A stretch of 64,000 nucleotides of DNA from Neoalteromonas flava (GTDB lineage: Bacteria; Pseudomonadota; Gammaproteobacteria; Enterobacterales; Alteromonadaceae): NCBI RefSeq assembly GCF_002807685.1, contig NZ_PEAX01000006.1:62001-126000 (forward strand), read 5' to 3'. How positions within the stretch are numbered: position 1 is the stretch's first letter; the number at the start of each line of letters is the position of its first letter. Below, in pieces: positions 28,501 to 36,629 of the stretch. The notes below the pieces were generated by a model that worked only from the letters and a program-made list of their open reading frames with translations, was not told the origin of the DNA and did not search any database. The translations under genes were made by a program, and so were the position numbers.

Positions 28501-29385
28501 TATGTAGCTGTATTGATGGATTGCCAGATGCCCGTTTTAGATGGGTATGCTGCAACTAAATTAATTAGAGAGGGTCAGGCTGGCCCTGAAAATAAAAGCA
28601 TTTCCATTATTGCAATGACCGCCAACGCACTAAAAGGCGACCGCGAGAAATGTTTAGCAGCGGGAATGGACGATCATATTCCCAAGCCGATTGAAATCGA
28701 CGTTTTACGTGACAAACTGATAGAAGCTTTGCATGCCAGTGAATCTTTTTCTCCGCGTCCCGCTACTGATCCAGACAATGCAGCATCTGAGGGCTCATTA
28801 GATAATGATACATTAACAATCCCTGATGACCTTGCCACTATGGATTGGAGTAAACATCAACCCAGCCTCAGTCAACAAAAGCCACTGTATCTAAAAACGT
28901 TGAGCGTATACGTTGCGCAGTATGCTGATATAGGTCAGCAAGTCAAAATCCCACAAACCCGCGCTGAAGGAGCTGAACTTTATAGCCTTGTACATACCGT
29001 TAAGGGCAGTAGCGGCAATATGGGCTTTATGCGCTTATATGAATATTGTCAGGCATTCGAAGGCCAGGTTAAAGATGGCAATGTGACACAGGAATCCCTG
29101 CAACGCTTTGTTGATTTAGCGCAAGCTTCGATTAATGACGCACATGCTATTCTGTATGCAAACCAGAGTGTTACAGCGATACCTACACAGATACCATCGT
29201 CTAACGTAATGAATGAACTTAGACTACACTTAGAACGCAGTGAAATACTCTCCCCTGAGTTACTTTCTGCAGTTGAAAGCCTAGACGAAAGCATTTTAAG
29301 TAGTGAGCAAAAAGTAGCCTTGATTAATGCCTTAGACGTTTTTGATTATGATCTGGCCTTATCGTTAATAGATGAAAAGCAATGA
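25546..29385 (+). CDS. Hybrid sensor histidine kinase (sensor-PAS-HisKA-HATPase-REC-REC-Hpt)
   Basis: Inner-membrane phosphorelay kinase of about 1,279 residues. The start is uncertain: the frame is open from TTG 25447 and has no ATG, and I use TTG 25546 (NNKSLDRSN before the first helix). In order: membrane helix (about 13-33), periplasmic sensor domain (about 40-335, Cache-like), second helix (about 342-365), a linker with heptads, PAS domain (about 400-515, IPDPIFCKTDDGHYFRVNQ), HisKA with phospho-His in ARMSHEIRTPMNGV (His about 545), HATPase (NAIKFTENG; DTGIGIPEDK; GGSGLGLAICKRL), receiver 1 (Asp about 838 in LVLTDMHMPDKDG), receiver 2 (Asp about 992 in VLMDCQMPVLDGY) and an Hpt domain (His about 1150 in LVHTVKGSSGNMGFM). 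All phosphotransfer residues are present. Its stop overlaps the next gene's start by 4 bp, so the REC-GGDEF-EAL protein is its probable output. Confidence 0.92.
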   Translation: MNNKSLDRSNTRLLRIALIAAVALIIVSIFVTRYALIKIRDNVRNEVGNALTVVLETTTTALQLWYDNNVLQITEAASTEGVGEAVVTLIDPATSPAERAILDELLHTRFFELQRLQGHNGFDILQLDGRRVITTANNAGQETPVFIGQYPELVAKVIEDAQPAYIPPTKEVVKQSDFITSHFLAPIMVNGEVVALLASHHSPKAELSSITQLGRLGNSGETYLINTDGMLASESRFIADLVNAKLIPSGTSSILAVDVKNPGVDLTAGRSAELRRSEQPLTLMAQKVIKGESGMKLEGYRDYRGVPVIGVWAYLDFLALGITAEIDVSEAMRPYFSARSTVVSLLAVIIGFTFALGGVLFVFYNRATKLIKSSAKALEVEVAARTAELRRTADQLKSERTLISTVFDSIPDPIFCKTDDGHYFRVNQAFANLLGLKVAEVEGKHDNELYSRAEANAFLLDDKETLANKTARISERWTATKDGSQILFETRKSVFQLPDDHRDYILGVSRDITQRKLAEQQLKLATQQANNANSAKSEFLARMSHEIRTPMNGVIGMLELLNRSTLNADQRQKVKVAKSSADALLSVLNDILDFSKIEAGKLSIECIDFNLRQLIEETAQSLAIRADSKNIELLVDVSDINVDFVAGDPLRIRQVLTNLIGNAIKFTENGEVHVEASLVKDGGQNRLQCTVKDTGIGIPEDKIGSLFESFSQVDSSTTRNYGGSGLGLAICKRLVNLMDGEISVDTEYGKGSCFAFSVLLQNTDAVVSELPSISLENWKILVVDDNQTNIDILSAHLENWGASVVTAHHVDEALDVLRINQNAGNQQKSIDFSLVLTDMHMPDKDGLTLTESIRHHFTNKELPILMLSSVSSQIASADLARLGLDGCLTKPVVTSDLFNAIALISVNQQGDEKGVFVSEHALQRLHKNNPTSIEWPSDAKVLLVEDNQVNQMVAEGLLGTLHLACEHAKHGQEAIDMLNQHPPGYYVAVLMDCQMPVLDGYAATKLIREGQAGPENKSISIIAMTANALKGDREKCLAAGMDDHIPKPIEIDVLRDKLIEALHASESFSPRPATDPDNAASEGSLDNDTLTIPDDLATMDWSKHQPSLSQQKPLYLKTLSVYVAQYADIGQQVKIPQTRAEGAELYSLVHTVKGSSGNMGFMRLYEYCQAFEGQVKDGNVTQESLQRFVDLAQASINDAHAILYANQSVTAIPTQIPSSNVMNELRLHLERSEILSPELLSAVESLDESILSSEQKVALINALDVFDYDLALSLIDEKQ

Positions 29386-31190
29386 ATGATTTATCCCGTT
29401 TTACAATTCTTGCCGTAGACGATGATCCGATAACACTGCGAGTCATCACGCAACAACTGCAGATTCTCGATCCCCGAATTTTAGTAGCCAATAGCGGTGA
29501 AAAAGCGTTGTCTATACTAAAAGAAGAAACACCCGATCTCATCTTACTCGATATCAATATGCCCGGCATGTCTGGTCTAGAAGCCTGTCAGAAAATTAAG
29601 GCCATGGAAGGATACTCACACATTCCAATTATGTTTTTAACTGGGAGTGAACAGGATACCGCCGAGGCATTTAGCGTCGGCGGTGTTGACTATATTGTCA
29701 AGCCAGTTGACAGTGATGCTTTGCAAGCCCGTGTGATGACACATTTAAAACTCGCATCTACCTTAAAGGCGTTAGATGAAACCAACATCCTGCTAAGTTC
29801 AGCCAACGAACGTTTGGAGAAAAAGGTCGAGGCTCGCACGCGCGAACTGGTCACTGCAAATAGCAATTTACGCAAAGAAATTAACGAACGTCGCAGTTTA
29901 CAAGACAAGCTATCGTTTCTATCCCATCATGATTTTGTTACCCGCATGTACAACCGGTTTGCCTTGGAGGAGAAACTCACTGAGTGCTTAGCTTCCACGC
30001 AACAACATGAAACGGCTTTCTTATGTTTAATTGATTTAGACCAATTTAAAATTGTTAACGACACTTGCGGTTATGTCGCTGGTGATGAGTTGTTACGCCA
30101 ACTCGCTGAAACTCTACGTGGGCAACTCGACAACAAGGATATTGTGGCCCGCATCGGCGGTGATGAATTTGCCATTTATTTTGAGCAACCTGACATGGGT
30201 TTTGCGATCCAAAAAGTGCGCGCTATCAAGCAGGCCTTGGAATGCTATGAATTTGAATGGATGGATGAAAAATTTGTCCACAATGTCAGTATGGGATTGG
30301 TGGAGGTCGATGAAAGTATCGATTCGGTCTCGCATTTAATGAGTGTCGCCGAACGTACGTGCTATCAAAGCAAACTCAAGGGCGGTGGCGAAATATCAAT
30401 TTACAACGTAACCAGAGCACACGTGGACAAAACGCAACAACAAATGCGCTTAGTCCCGATTATACGTAAAGCCATTGATGAATCGCGTATCAAATTGTAT
30501 GCGCAAGGTATATTTTCCGACGGCGGTGAAACGCTGCGCAAGGCTGAAGTTTTGTCCCGCTTGATTGATTCCTCTGGCCGATTGCAGCCGCCCAGCTATT
30601 TCATTCCTGTGGCAGAAAAATTTAATATTATCGACGCGATTGATCGTTACGTTATCTCTCACAGCGTTGCCGCATTAGCCACCACGCAGAATATTCAACT
30701 ATCAGTTAACGTGAGCGGTTCATTTATTGTTAAAGAGGGAGCGGCAAAATTTATACAGCAGCTCCTGCAAGAACATCAAGTCGCTGGTGAGCGATTGTGT
30801 ATAGAAATCACTGAATCATCCGCCATCAGCAACCTGCAAGCCACTAAAGATTTTATTCAGAACTTAAAAGGTTTGGGTTGTGAATTTGCACTAGACGATT
30901 TTGGCACTGGCACATCGTCTTATGAATATTTAAAAGAGTTGTCCATTGATACCGTAAAAATTGACGGTATGTTTGTGCGTGACTTAGAGAATGACATCGT
31001 CAATCAGAAGATGATTGAGTCTATTGTAGGCATTGCTGTCGCCAAAAACATCGAAGTGGTAGCCGAATGCGTTGAAACAGTTGCTGCCAAAGATATTCTT
31101 TGCACTATGGAAATAGCCTACCTTCAAGGCTTTGGCCTGCACAAGCCAGAACCCATTGAACAGTTACTTAAACCGTTTAAACGTAACTAG
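29382..31190 (+). CDS. Response regulator REC-GGDEF-EAL
   Basis: 602-residue cytoplasmic regulator of cyclic-di-GMP. Receiver (about 1-125) with acidic AVDDDPI, phospho-Asp in LILLDINMPGMSG and the Lys of DYIVKPVDS; coiled-coil linker (about 130-170, ANERLEKKVEARTRELV); GGDEF domain (about 175-335) with intact GGDEF at 259-263; EAL domain (about 355-600). The EAL signature reads EVL (389-391); the Glu is kept, and other catalytic pieces (CIEITESSAI, ALDDFGTGTSSY, IDTVKIDG, VAECVET) are present, so phosphodiesterase activity remains possible. It overlaps the hybrid kinase by 4 bp (ATGA), implying translational coupling and a cognate pair. Its 3' end overlaps the converging REC-GGDEF gene by 4 bp. 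Confidence 0.94.
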   Translation: MNDLSRFTILAVDDDPITLRVITQQLQILDPRILVANSGEKALSILKEETPDLILLDINMPGMSGLEACQKIKAMEGYSHIPIMFLTGSEQDTAEAFSVGGVDYIVKPVDSDALQARVMTHLKLASTLKALDETNILLSSANERLEKKVEARTRELVTANSNLRKEINERRSLQDKLSFLSHHDFVTRMYNRFALEEKLTECLASTQQHETAFLCLIDLDQFKIVNDTCGYVAGDELLRQLAETLRGQLDNKDIVARIGGDEFAIYFEQPDMGFAIQKVRAIKQALECYEFEWMDEKFVHNVSMGLVEVDESIDSVSHLMSVAERTCYQSKLKGGGEISIYNVTRAHVDKTQQQMRLVPIIRKAIDESRIKLYAQGIFSDGGETLRKAEVLSRLIDSSGRLQPPSYFIPVAEKFNIIDAIDRYVISHSVAALATTQNIQLSVNVSGSFIVKEGAAKFIQQLLQEHQVAGERLCIEITESSAISNLQATKDFIQNLKGLGCEFALDDFGTGTSSYEYLKELSIDTVKIDGMFVRDLENDIVNQKMIESIVGIAVAKNIEVVAECVETVAAKDILCTMEIAYLQGFGLHKPEPIEQLLKPFKRN

Positions 31191-32119
31191 CCGACCTTTT
31201 CGCTCAGCGTTCGAGTGAGTGCAGGCATGATCCTCGCCCTACCCTCATTTTTAGCGGCGTAGAGCTGCGAATCGGCTTGGTCTATGATTTCATCTGCGCT
31301 TAGGTCAATATCTACTGGAAACGTGGTGATCAAACCGCCGCTAAAAGTAACCACATCATGTACCGAAGACGCACTGTGTGGAATATTCATCTCAACCATT
31401 TTGCCAAGGGCAATGTTTGCCAGCGCAAGCGCATCCTGCTGCGAGGTATTCGGCATGATGACAGCAAACTCTTCACCACCAAAGCGCGCAACTAAATCAG
31501 ATGCACGTTTAAACACATCAGTGAGTAATTTTGCTACCTTCCGTAAGCAAGCGTCTCCACTGGTATGGCCATAGGTATCGTTATAGATTTTAAACTCATC
31601 AACATCCACCAATAGCAAAGATAGGGGTTGTCTTGCTCTTTTACACCGATGCCATTCACGTACTAGGGTTTCATCGAACGCGCGCCGGTTGGCAACTTCA
31701 GTCAAACCATCAATACGCGCTAACTGATTAAGCAGGCGTGTCTTGCGCAATAAATCAATTTGAATATCGATGCGTGCATTCAAAATACGGTTATGCACAG
31801 GCTTGGAGATAAAGTCATTCGCACCGAGCTCAAGAGACCGTATTTCGTCATCGGTAGATTCGCTGCCGGTCATCACTATGATAGCGGGTTGCGAATAAGT
31901 ATCTCGCCCCTCGCGCACGGCTTGACAGATTTCCAACCCGTTGCCATCCGGTAAATTAAGGTCCAACAAGATAATGTCGATGGGCTTCTGTTCCAAAATC
32001 GACAATGCCTTAGCTTTGGATTTAGCGATGGATAACACAAACCGATCGCGCAATGTTGCAATCAGAACATTAATATTGACGGGATCATCTTCTACGATGA
32101 GGATCTGGTGCTTTTCCAT
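31187..32119 (-). CDS. Response regulator REC-GGDEF (diguanylate cyclase)
   Basis: 310-residue response regulator with a PleD/WspR-like layout of one receiver and one GGDEF domain. ATG 32119 has AAGAG 8 nt upstream; a GTG three codons earlier is possible. Receiver: ILIVEDDPVNINVL, phospho-Asp in IILLDLNLPDGNG, Lys in DFISKPVHN. GGDEF domain (about 135-300): LARIDGLTEVANRRAFDE, DVDEFKIYNDTYGH (Mg/GTP site), and FGGEEFAVI with the active-site loop GGEEF at 214-218, expected to be an active cyclase. No RxxD inhibitory motif stands out just before the loop. It converges on the kinase/REC-GGDEF-EAL operon, sharing a CTAG at which both genes stop, so all three may belong to one pathway, though transcribed apart. 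Confidence 0.94.
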   Translation of the reverse strand: MEKHQILIVEDDPVNINVLIATLRDRFVLSIAKSKAKALSILEQKPIDIILLDLNLPDGNGLEICQAVREGRDTYSQPAIIVMTGSESTDDEIRSLELGANDFISKPVHNRILNARIDIQIDLLRKTRLLNQLARIDGLTEVANRRAFDETLVREWHRCKRARQPLSLLLVDVDEFKIYNDTYGHTSGDACLRKVAKLLTDVFKRASDLVARFGGEEFAVIMPNTSQQDALALANIALGKMVEMNIPHSASSVHDVVTFSGGLITTFPVDIDLSADEIIDQADSQLYAAKNEGRARIMPALTRTLSEKVG

Positions 32120-32248
32120 GACACGCACTCTTTTTGTGGTTTATACAATAATACCTGAGTTCAATTTACCTGCAAGTGTCTACTTACAGTTTAACACCTA
32201 TGTAAGTTGCGGCTATGATAGTGCAAACGTTTTTGACCCAATGAATCT

Positions 32249-33304
32249 ATGCTAACAATCTACGCTGGCAAAAGTGCTGCTCGTCGACTTCTAAACGAAG
32301 GATTTGATCCGAATCTTTTTACTGTGTTTTTAGGCGCTTCAGGTGGCCCCAAATGGTTTACCCTGTTTGGCCTCGACAAATATCTGTTTGGCGAGTTCTT
32401 TCGCTCTCGCCAACAACCTCTACAGTTAGTCGGGTCATCGGCAGGTGCTTTCCGCTCAGCATGCTTTGCACAGCAAGATCCTGTTGCTGCAATTTGTCGT
32501 TTGGCTGAGCATTATTCCACGACCACTTACTCAGAAAAACCAACACCCGCAGAGATCACAAGTAAAGCCCGCGCATTATTGGACATCGTAGTACCTAATG
32601 AAAATGTCGAGGAAATCATTCATAACCCGATAATGAAAGCCCATTTTATCGTTGCCAAGACTAAGGGATTGGTGGCATCAGAGAAAAAACTGCTACAACT
32701 CATTGGGCTTACACGCAGTTACCTAAGCAATAAAGTTACCCGTACTTGGCTAAAACCGCAGTATCAACGCTTTGTGTTTCAATCCCCGTCCAGTGATTTT
32801 CGCTTTCATGATCACAATGCCTTTCAGACTACTCACGTCGACTTTAATGCAGATAATCTCAAGCCTGCGCTGCTTGCTTCTGGTTCTATTCCGTTAGTTA
32901 TGCAAGGGATCAAAAACATACCGGGGGCTCCTCGAGGTATGTATCGTGATGGAGGGATCATTGACTATCACTTTGACCTCCAGATTGATAGTGCAAACGG
33001 CTTAGTGTTGTATCCGCACTTTAGCTCTTCTCCGCGCGCCGGTTGGTTTGATAAATCATTACCGCGACCGGTCAGTGCAAGTAATTATGACAATGTAGTA
33101 ATGTTAGTACCTTCGAATGAATTTGTGGCGCAGTTACCATTCGGAAAAATTCCCGACCGTGAGGATTTTAGTCAACTTGAGCCGCAACAACGGATTGCCT
33201 ATTGGCAGCAAGTGCTCGCGATGACGGAACAACTAGCAGACGACTTTCACGAACTTTGCCAAGGCCCTCTGACACGTACCATTTATCCCATCGAAAGCCA
33301 CTAA
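32249..33304 (+). CDS. Patatin-like phospholipase
   Basis: 351-residue protein of the patatin superfamily (Ser-Asp dyad acyl hydrolases). Near the N-terminus FLGASGGPKW resembles the glycine-rich oxyanion loop, followed by the nucleophile elbow VGSSAGAFRSA (GxSxG, Ser about 70); the catalytic Asp is in MYRDGGIIDYHF (DGG, about 232). No signal peptide, so probably cytoplasmic or membrane-associated. ATG 32249 lacks a clear ribosome-binding site. A hairpin overlapping its stop ends the transcript. Substrate (phospholipid or other ester) unknown. Confidence 0.88.
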   Translation: MLTIYAGKSAARRLLNEGFDPNLFTVFLGASGGPKWFTLFGLDKYLFGEFFRSRQQPLQLVGSSAGAFRSACFAQQDPVAAICRLAEHYSTTTYSEKPTPAEITSKARALLDIVVPNENVEEIIHNPIMKAHFIVAKTKGLVASEKKLLQLIGLTRSYLSNKVTRTWLKPQYQRFVFQSPSSDFRFHDHNAFQTTHVDFNADNLKPALLASGSIPLVMQGIKNIPGAPRGMYRDGGIIDYHFDLQIDSANGLVLYPHFSSSPRAGWFDKSLPRPVSASNYDNVVMLVPSNEFVAQLPFGKIPDREDFSQLEPQQRIAYWQQVLAMTEQLADDFHELCQGPLTRTIYPIESH

Positions 33305-33317
33305 GTGGCTTTTTATT
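33294..33317 (+). terminator. Rho-independent terminator overlapping a stop codon
   Basis: AAAGCCA / TGGCTTT stem with a CTAAG loop, then TTATT. The loop contains the TAA of the patatin-like gene. Confidence 0.65.
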
Positions 33318-33408
33318 GGTACAGATCAAATCCGTCGCGGCGGGCTCTTCATTCCATGCAGTAAGGTGTGCTAACCTGTTGTTCTGATTAGTCCGACACA
33401 CGCGAACT

Positions 33409-33792
33409 ATGCCCAAGCAAACGTTAGCCGTTCTACCTGACACCATGGTGATCCATACGCTTCCACCAGATGCGCAAATACCATCGGAAGTGTTGCAATC
33501 GCCACTCTATTTTTTGGGTAAAACCGCAGATGAACTCTCTATTGTTGTTCCTGAATCCATTGCCATTGAAGCCGATGAAAGCGACGGCGATTGGCGAACC
33601 TTAGAAGTTCTAGGCCCGTTAAGTCTATCGATGGTTGGTATAATGGCAAAAATCTGCAATGTCTTAGCACAAGCGAAAGTCAGCATTTTTGTGCTCTCGA
33701 CCTTTGAAACCGATTATTTCTTGGTTAAACAAAAGTCACTGGAAGCCGCAATTAAAGCGCTAGAAGATGATGGCTACAGTGTGAATCGTTAA
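33409..33792 (+). CDS. ACT domain protein
   Basis: 127-residue small protein with a C-terminal ACT domain of the CASTOR-like type: LGPLSLSMVGIMAKICNVLA and KVSIFVLSTFETDYFLVKQK form the typical beta-alpha-beta pattern, and LYFLGKTADELSIVVPE forms the preceding strand-rich part. Such domains bind amino acids, but no ligand is known for this group. First gene of a compact operon: its TAA shares the A with the ATG of the EIIA-like gene. Because dapE (lysine/diaminopimelate synthesis) lies downstream, an amino-acid-sensing role is an attractive but untested idea. Confidence 0.85.
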   Translation: MPKQTLAVLPDTMVIHTLPPDAQIPSEVLQSPLYFLGKTADELSIVVPESIAIEADESDGDWRTLEVLGPLSLSMVGIMAKICNVLAQAKVSIFVLSTFETDYFLVKQKSLEAAIKALEDDGYSVNR

Positions 33793-34283
33793 TGGCCGAT
33801 GCAGAAAACGCCCGAGCGCTACTGACTATTCCTGCGCCGTGCACAGGTACACTACATCCTCTAACACAGGCTCCCGCTCATTTATACGCCTTAGGTTTGC
33901 TAGGCCGAGGAGCCTATATTAGGGTGAGCGGTTATCAGCTATTTGCGCCTTTTGATGCTCGGATCCTGGCATTTTCAGCCACGGGTGATGAGATAAAACT
34001 CAAAGCAAATAATGGTTTACAACTGGCGTTAAGCTTTTGCCCTTCGGTTCATGCGCTGCATGGCGTGCGCGTAAAACGCCATTATCAACTGAATGAACAA
34101 ATACCATTTGGTGCTTGTTTTATGGATTTCGATCCGCCGACATGGCGTCAAATCAATGCTGACATTGGTCTGGTAATCACCGTTTTAAATCCGGTAAGAT
34201 CAATCGAATTGAACGTACCACAAGCGATAAAAGGTAAGCAGATATTAGCGCTTACTGATACGCTTATGACAATCCAAGTTTAA
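33792..34283 (+). CDS. EIIA-Glc-like protein lacking the phospho-histidines
   Basis: 163 residues with the fold pattern of PTS glucose-type EIIA: IPAPCTGTLHPLTQAPAHLYA, then GAYIRVSGYQLFAPFDARIL (like the AEKIVGDGIAI...VAPVDGTI stretch of Crr) and LKANNGLQLALSF. Aligned with E. coli Crr, His75 corresponds to Asp and the phosphorylated His90 to Ser (NGLQLALSF versus GVELFVHFG), so PTS phosphotransfer should not occur. Translation is coupled to the ACT gene (TAATG overlap). No HPr or EI gene is nearby. It may be a binding or regulatory protein derived from EIIA. The family is moderately sure; the function is unknown. Confidence 0.7.
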   Translation: MADAENARALLTIPAPCTGTLHPLTQAPAHLYALGLLGRGAYIRVSGYQLFAPFDARILAFSATGDEIKLKANNGLQLALSFCPSVHALHGVRVKRHYQLNEQIPFGACFMDFDPPTWRQINADIGLVITVLNPVRSIELNVPQAIKGKQILALTDTLMTIQV

Positions 34284-34303
34284 CCAGAGATATTCCCGAT
34301 ATT

Positions 34304-34654
34304 ATGACGACAATTCTCTATGGTATCAGCAATTGCGATACGGTAAAAAAAGCCAAAAAGTGGCTCGAACAACAGCACATTGATTATCAGTTTCATGATT
34401 TTCGCAAAGATGGGATCAGTACCGACTGGGTAAAAGCCACCGAGCAACAGGTGGGGATAGAGGTTTTATTGAACAAGCGCGGCACTACCTTCCGTCAGCT
34501 TGATGAGCATACAAAGCAAAACCTTGATACTGCGCGTGCGCTGGAGTTAATGGCTGAACACCCGACTTTGATCAAGCGCCCGGTGCTCTACCACAACGAT
34601 AACGTTATGGTTGGATTCAAAGCCGATAGTTACGCCAAGGTATTCAATCAATGA
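34304..34654 (+). CDS. ArsC/Spx-family protein (YffB-like)
   Basis: 116-residue thioredoxin-fold protein of the ArsC family, closest to YffB, which lies directly upstream of dapE in E. coli as here. Single N-terminal Cys in [20 protein letters not shown]; further conserved [11 protein letters not shown] and [20 protein letters not shown]. YffB is thought to be a glutathione-dependent thiol reductase rather than an arsenate reductase. ATGA overlap of 4 bp with dapE indicates coupling. Confidence 0.93.
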   Translation: MTTILYGISNCDTVKKAKKWLEQQHIDYQFHDFRKDGISTDWVKATEQQVGIEVLLNKRGTTFRQLDEHTKQNLDTARALELMAEHPTLIKRPVLYHNDNVMVGFKADSYAKVFNQ

Positions 34655-35781
34655 GCGATGTACTGGCTTTAGCTAAAGAACTCATTGCGCGACGCTCTGT
34701 GACACCAGAGGATGCCGAATGTCAAAAGCTGATTGGTGAGCGCCTTGCCGCATTAGGCTTTGAATTGGAAACCATGGTGTTTGAAGATACTACCAATTTG
34801 TGGGCGCGCAAGGGTTCTGCAGAACCGGTGTTTTGTTTTGCCGGGCATACTGACGTGGTGCCCAGCGGACCAGAGACTAAGTGGACATTTCCACCATTTG
34901 AACCGACCGAACACAATGGCATGCTGTTTGGTCGTGGTGCCGCCGATATGAAAGGAAGCCTCGCCGCAATGGTAATTGCGGCCGAACGCTTTGTTGCACA
35001 GCATCCCAATCATCAAGGTTCTATTGCTTTTCTGCTGACCAGTGATGAAGAAGGGCCATTCATCAATGGCACTACCCGGGTTATCGACACCCTCGAGGCG
35101 CGCAATGAGAAGATTACCTGGTGTATTGTAGGCGAGCCTTCCAGTACTGCTTTCGTTGGTGACGTAGTTAAGCACGGACGGCGCGGCTCACTTACTGGTG
35201 ATTTGGTGGTGCACGGGACTCAGGGTCACGTGGCCTACCCACACTTAGCGCATAACGCGGTGCATGCAGTCGCACCAGCATTGACAATATTAACGGAAAT
35301 ACAGTGGGATGAAGGGAATGACGATTTCCCGCCAACCAGTTTTCAAGTTTCTAACATCAATGCAGGCACTGGCGCAGGTAATGTGATCCCGGGTGAATGT
35401 CATATATGTTTTAATTTTCGCTATTCAACTGAAGTTACCGCTGATGTTCTCACCCAGAGCGTGACTGACATTCTTGATCAACAGGGCTTGGATTACAGTA
35501 TTGAATGGACCTATAACGGTTTACCCTTTCTGACCGAACGCGGTGAGTTGGTTAATGCAGTTGAAGCGGTAATTCACGCTAACACCGGCACCACACCAAC
35601 ATTTTCGACTGCTGGTGGAACCTCAGACGGGCGTTTTATTGCACCAACCGGCGCACAAGTAATCGAATTAGGTCCGGTCAACGCCAGTATTCACAAAGTG
35701 GATGAACACGTAAAAATCGCTGATTTGGATCGGCTCGCTGAATTTTACGAAGGCGTGTTAGTCGAGTTGTTACTCCCGTGA
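34651..35781 (+). CDS. dapE: Succinyl-diaminopimelate desuccinylase
   Basis: Dinuclear zinc M20 peptidase-family enzyme that hydrolyses N-succinyl-LL-diaminopimelate, supplying LL-DAP for lysine and peptidoglycan. 376 residues (375 in E. coli). Metal ligands and catalytic residues are visible: [12 protein letters not shown] (His, Asp), [15 protein letters not shown] (bridging Asp), LLTSDEEGP (general base Glu-Glu) and the terminal [16 protein letters not shown] (His). The dimerisation insert is intact. Overlaps the ArsC-like gene and the following M15 peptidase gene by 4 bp each. Confidence 0.97.
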   Translation: MSDVLALAKELIARRSVTPEDAECQKLIGERLAALGFELETMVFEDTTNLWARKGSAEPVFCFAGHTDVVPSGPETKWTFPPFEPTEHNGMLFGRGAADMKGSLAAMVIAAERFVAQHPNHQGSIAFLLTSDEEGPFINGTTRVIDTLEARNEKITWCIVGEPSSTAFVGDVVKHGRRGSLTGDLVVHGTQGHVAYPHLAHNAVHAVAPALTILTEIQWDEGNDDFPPTSFQVSNINAGTGAGNVIPGECHICFNFRYSTEVTADVLTQSVTDILDQQGLDYSIEWTYNGLPFLTERGELVNAVEAVIHANTGTTPTFSTAGGTSDGRFIAPTGAQVIELGPVNASIHKVDEHVKIADLDRLAEFYEGVLVELLLP

Positions 35782-36458
35782 AACCCGAACATTACCTTGG
35801 CCTCGACAATTCACGCATGATCAATGCGGGTGGTAACCACTGGTTGTTGCCTGATACTTGCGCGGCCTTTCAAGCCATGCAAACAGCCGCTAGCATTGAC
35901 GGCATTGATATTCAGTTGGTTAGCTCGTATCGCAGTTTTGAGCGTCAGTGCGCCATCTGGAATGCCAAATGGCAAGGTGACCTCGCGTTGCGCAATGAGC
36001 ATAACCAGATACTCGATCCTGCATCGCTAAGTGATACTGAAAAAATGCATGCCATTCTTCTTTGGTCTGCCCTACCCGGCGCATCGAGACATCATTGGGG
36101 AACGGATATCGACGTCTATGACAAAACTGCTGTGGACCACTGGGAAGGTGAATTTGAGCTTATTAGTGCGGAGTATTGCGGCGACGGCCCCTGTGCGACA
36201 CTCAGTGTTTGGCTCGATACGCATGCGCCACAATTTAACTTCTTCCGCCCATATGAACGCTACCTTGGTGGCATCGGCGCTGAGCCTTGGCACTTAAGCT
36301 ATCGCCCAATTGCCGACAAGATAGCCTATGCCTTTGATAAACAGGCGCTCAGCACTCTATTACGAAACAGTGATTTACTGGGGTGGCAAACAATCGAGGC
36401 ACACTTCGATGAAATATATCACCGCTACGTGCTTAACAAAGGGAGCCCTATTTTATGA
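35778..36458 (+). CDS. M15 family D-Ala-D-Ala carboxypeptidase-like protein
   Basis: 226-residue VanY/LAS-type zinc peptidase. GTG start within the dapE stop (GTGA). Motifs: [18 protein letters not shown], the zinc site [13 protein letters not shown] (HxxxxxxD) and EPWHLSYRP (catalytic Glu-x-x-His), all present. There is no signal peptide or lipobox, unlike periplasmic LAS enzymes, so cytoplasmic action on recycled muropeptides or unconventional export is possible. Linked in one operon with dapE, which makes a wall-precursor role reasonable. Confidence 0.88.
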   Translation: MKPEHYLGLDNSRMINAGGNHWLLPDTCAAFQAMQTAASIDGIDIQLVSSYRSFERQCAIWNAKWQGDLALRNEHNQILDPASLSDTEKMHAILLWSALPGASRHHWGTDIDVYDKTAVDHWEGEFELISAEYCGDGPCATLSVWLDTHAPQFNFFRPYERYLGGIGAEPWHLSYRPIADKIAYAFDKQALSTLLRNSDLLGWQTIEAHFDEIYHRYVLNKGSPIL

Positions 36459-36607
36459 ACCTATGGTGGGTAGTGTTAATTATTGTCATCGTATTGGCAG
36501 TTATTTTAAGTAATATCATGCTGCTTAAGCATTCGGCGAAGATGCCGTTTAAATCAAGCCTATCGGAAGCAAACAAAGCGCAAAAAGACCAACAAAAGCC
36601 GCAATAG
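36455..36607 (+). CDS. DUF2897 small membrane protein
   Basis: 50 residues: [20 protein letters not shown] then IMLLKHSAKMPF and a hydrophilic Lys/Gln-rich tail ending QQKPQ. One membrane helix near the N-terminus followed by KHSAKM is the pattern of the DUF2897 family of Gammaproteobacteria. ATG overlaps the M15 gene's TGA (ATGA). Last gene of the operon; its TAG lies in the terminator hairpin. Function unknown. Confidence 0.85.
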   Translation: MNLWWVVLIIVIVLAVILSNIMLLKHSAKMPFKSSLSEANKAQKDQQKPQ

Positions 36608-36612
36608 CGGCT
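36592..36612 (-). terminator. Hairpin between DUF2897 and yghU
   Basis: Stem AGCCGC / GCGGCT with a 4-nt loop. On the minus strand it is followed by TTTTGTTG, suitable for ending yghU; on the plus strand GTTGTT follows, a weaker terminator for the dapE operon. Confidence 0.5.
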
Positions 36613-36629
36613 GTTGTTAAAGGCGACAG

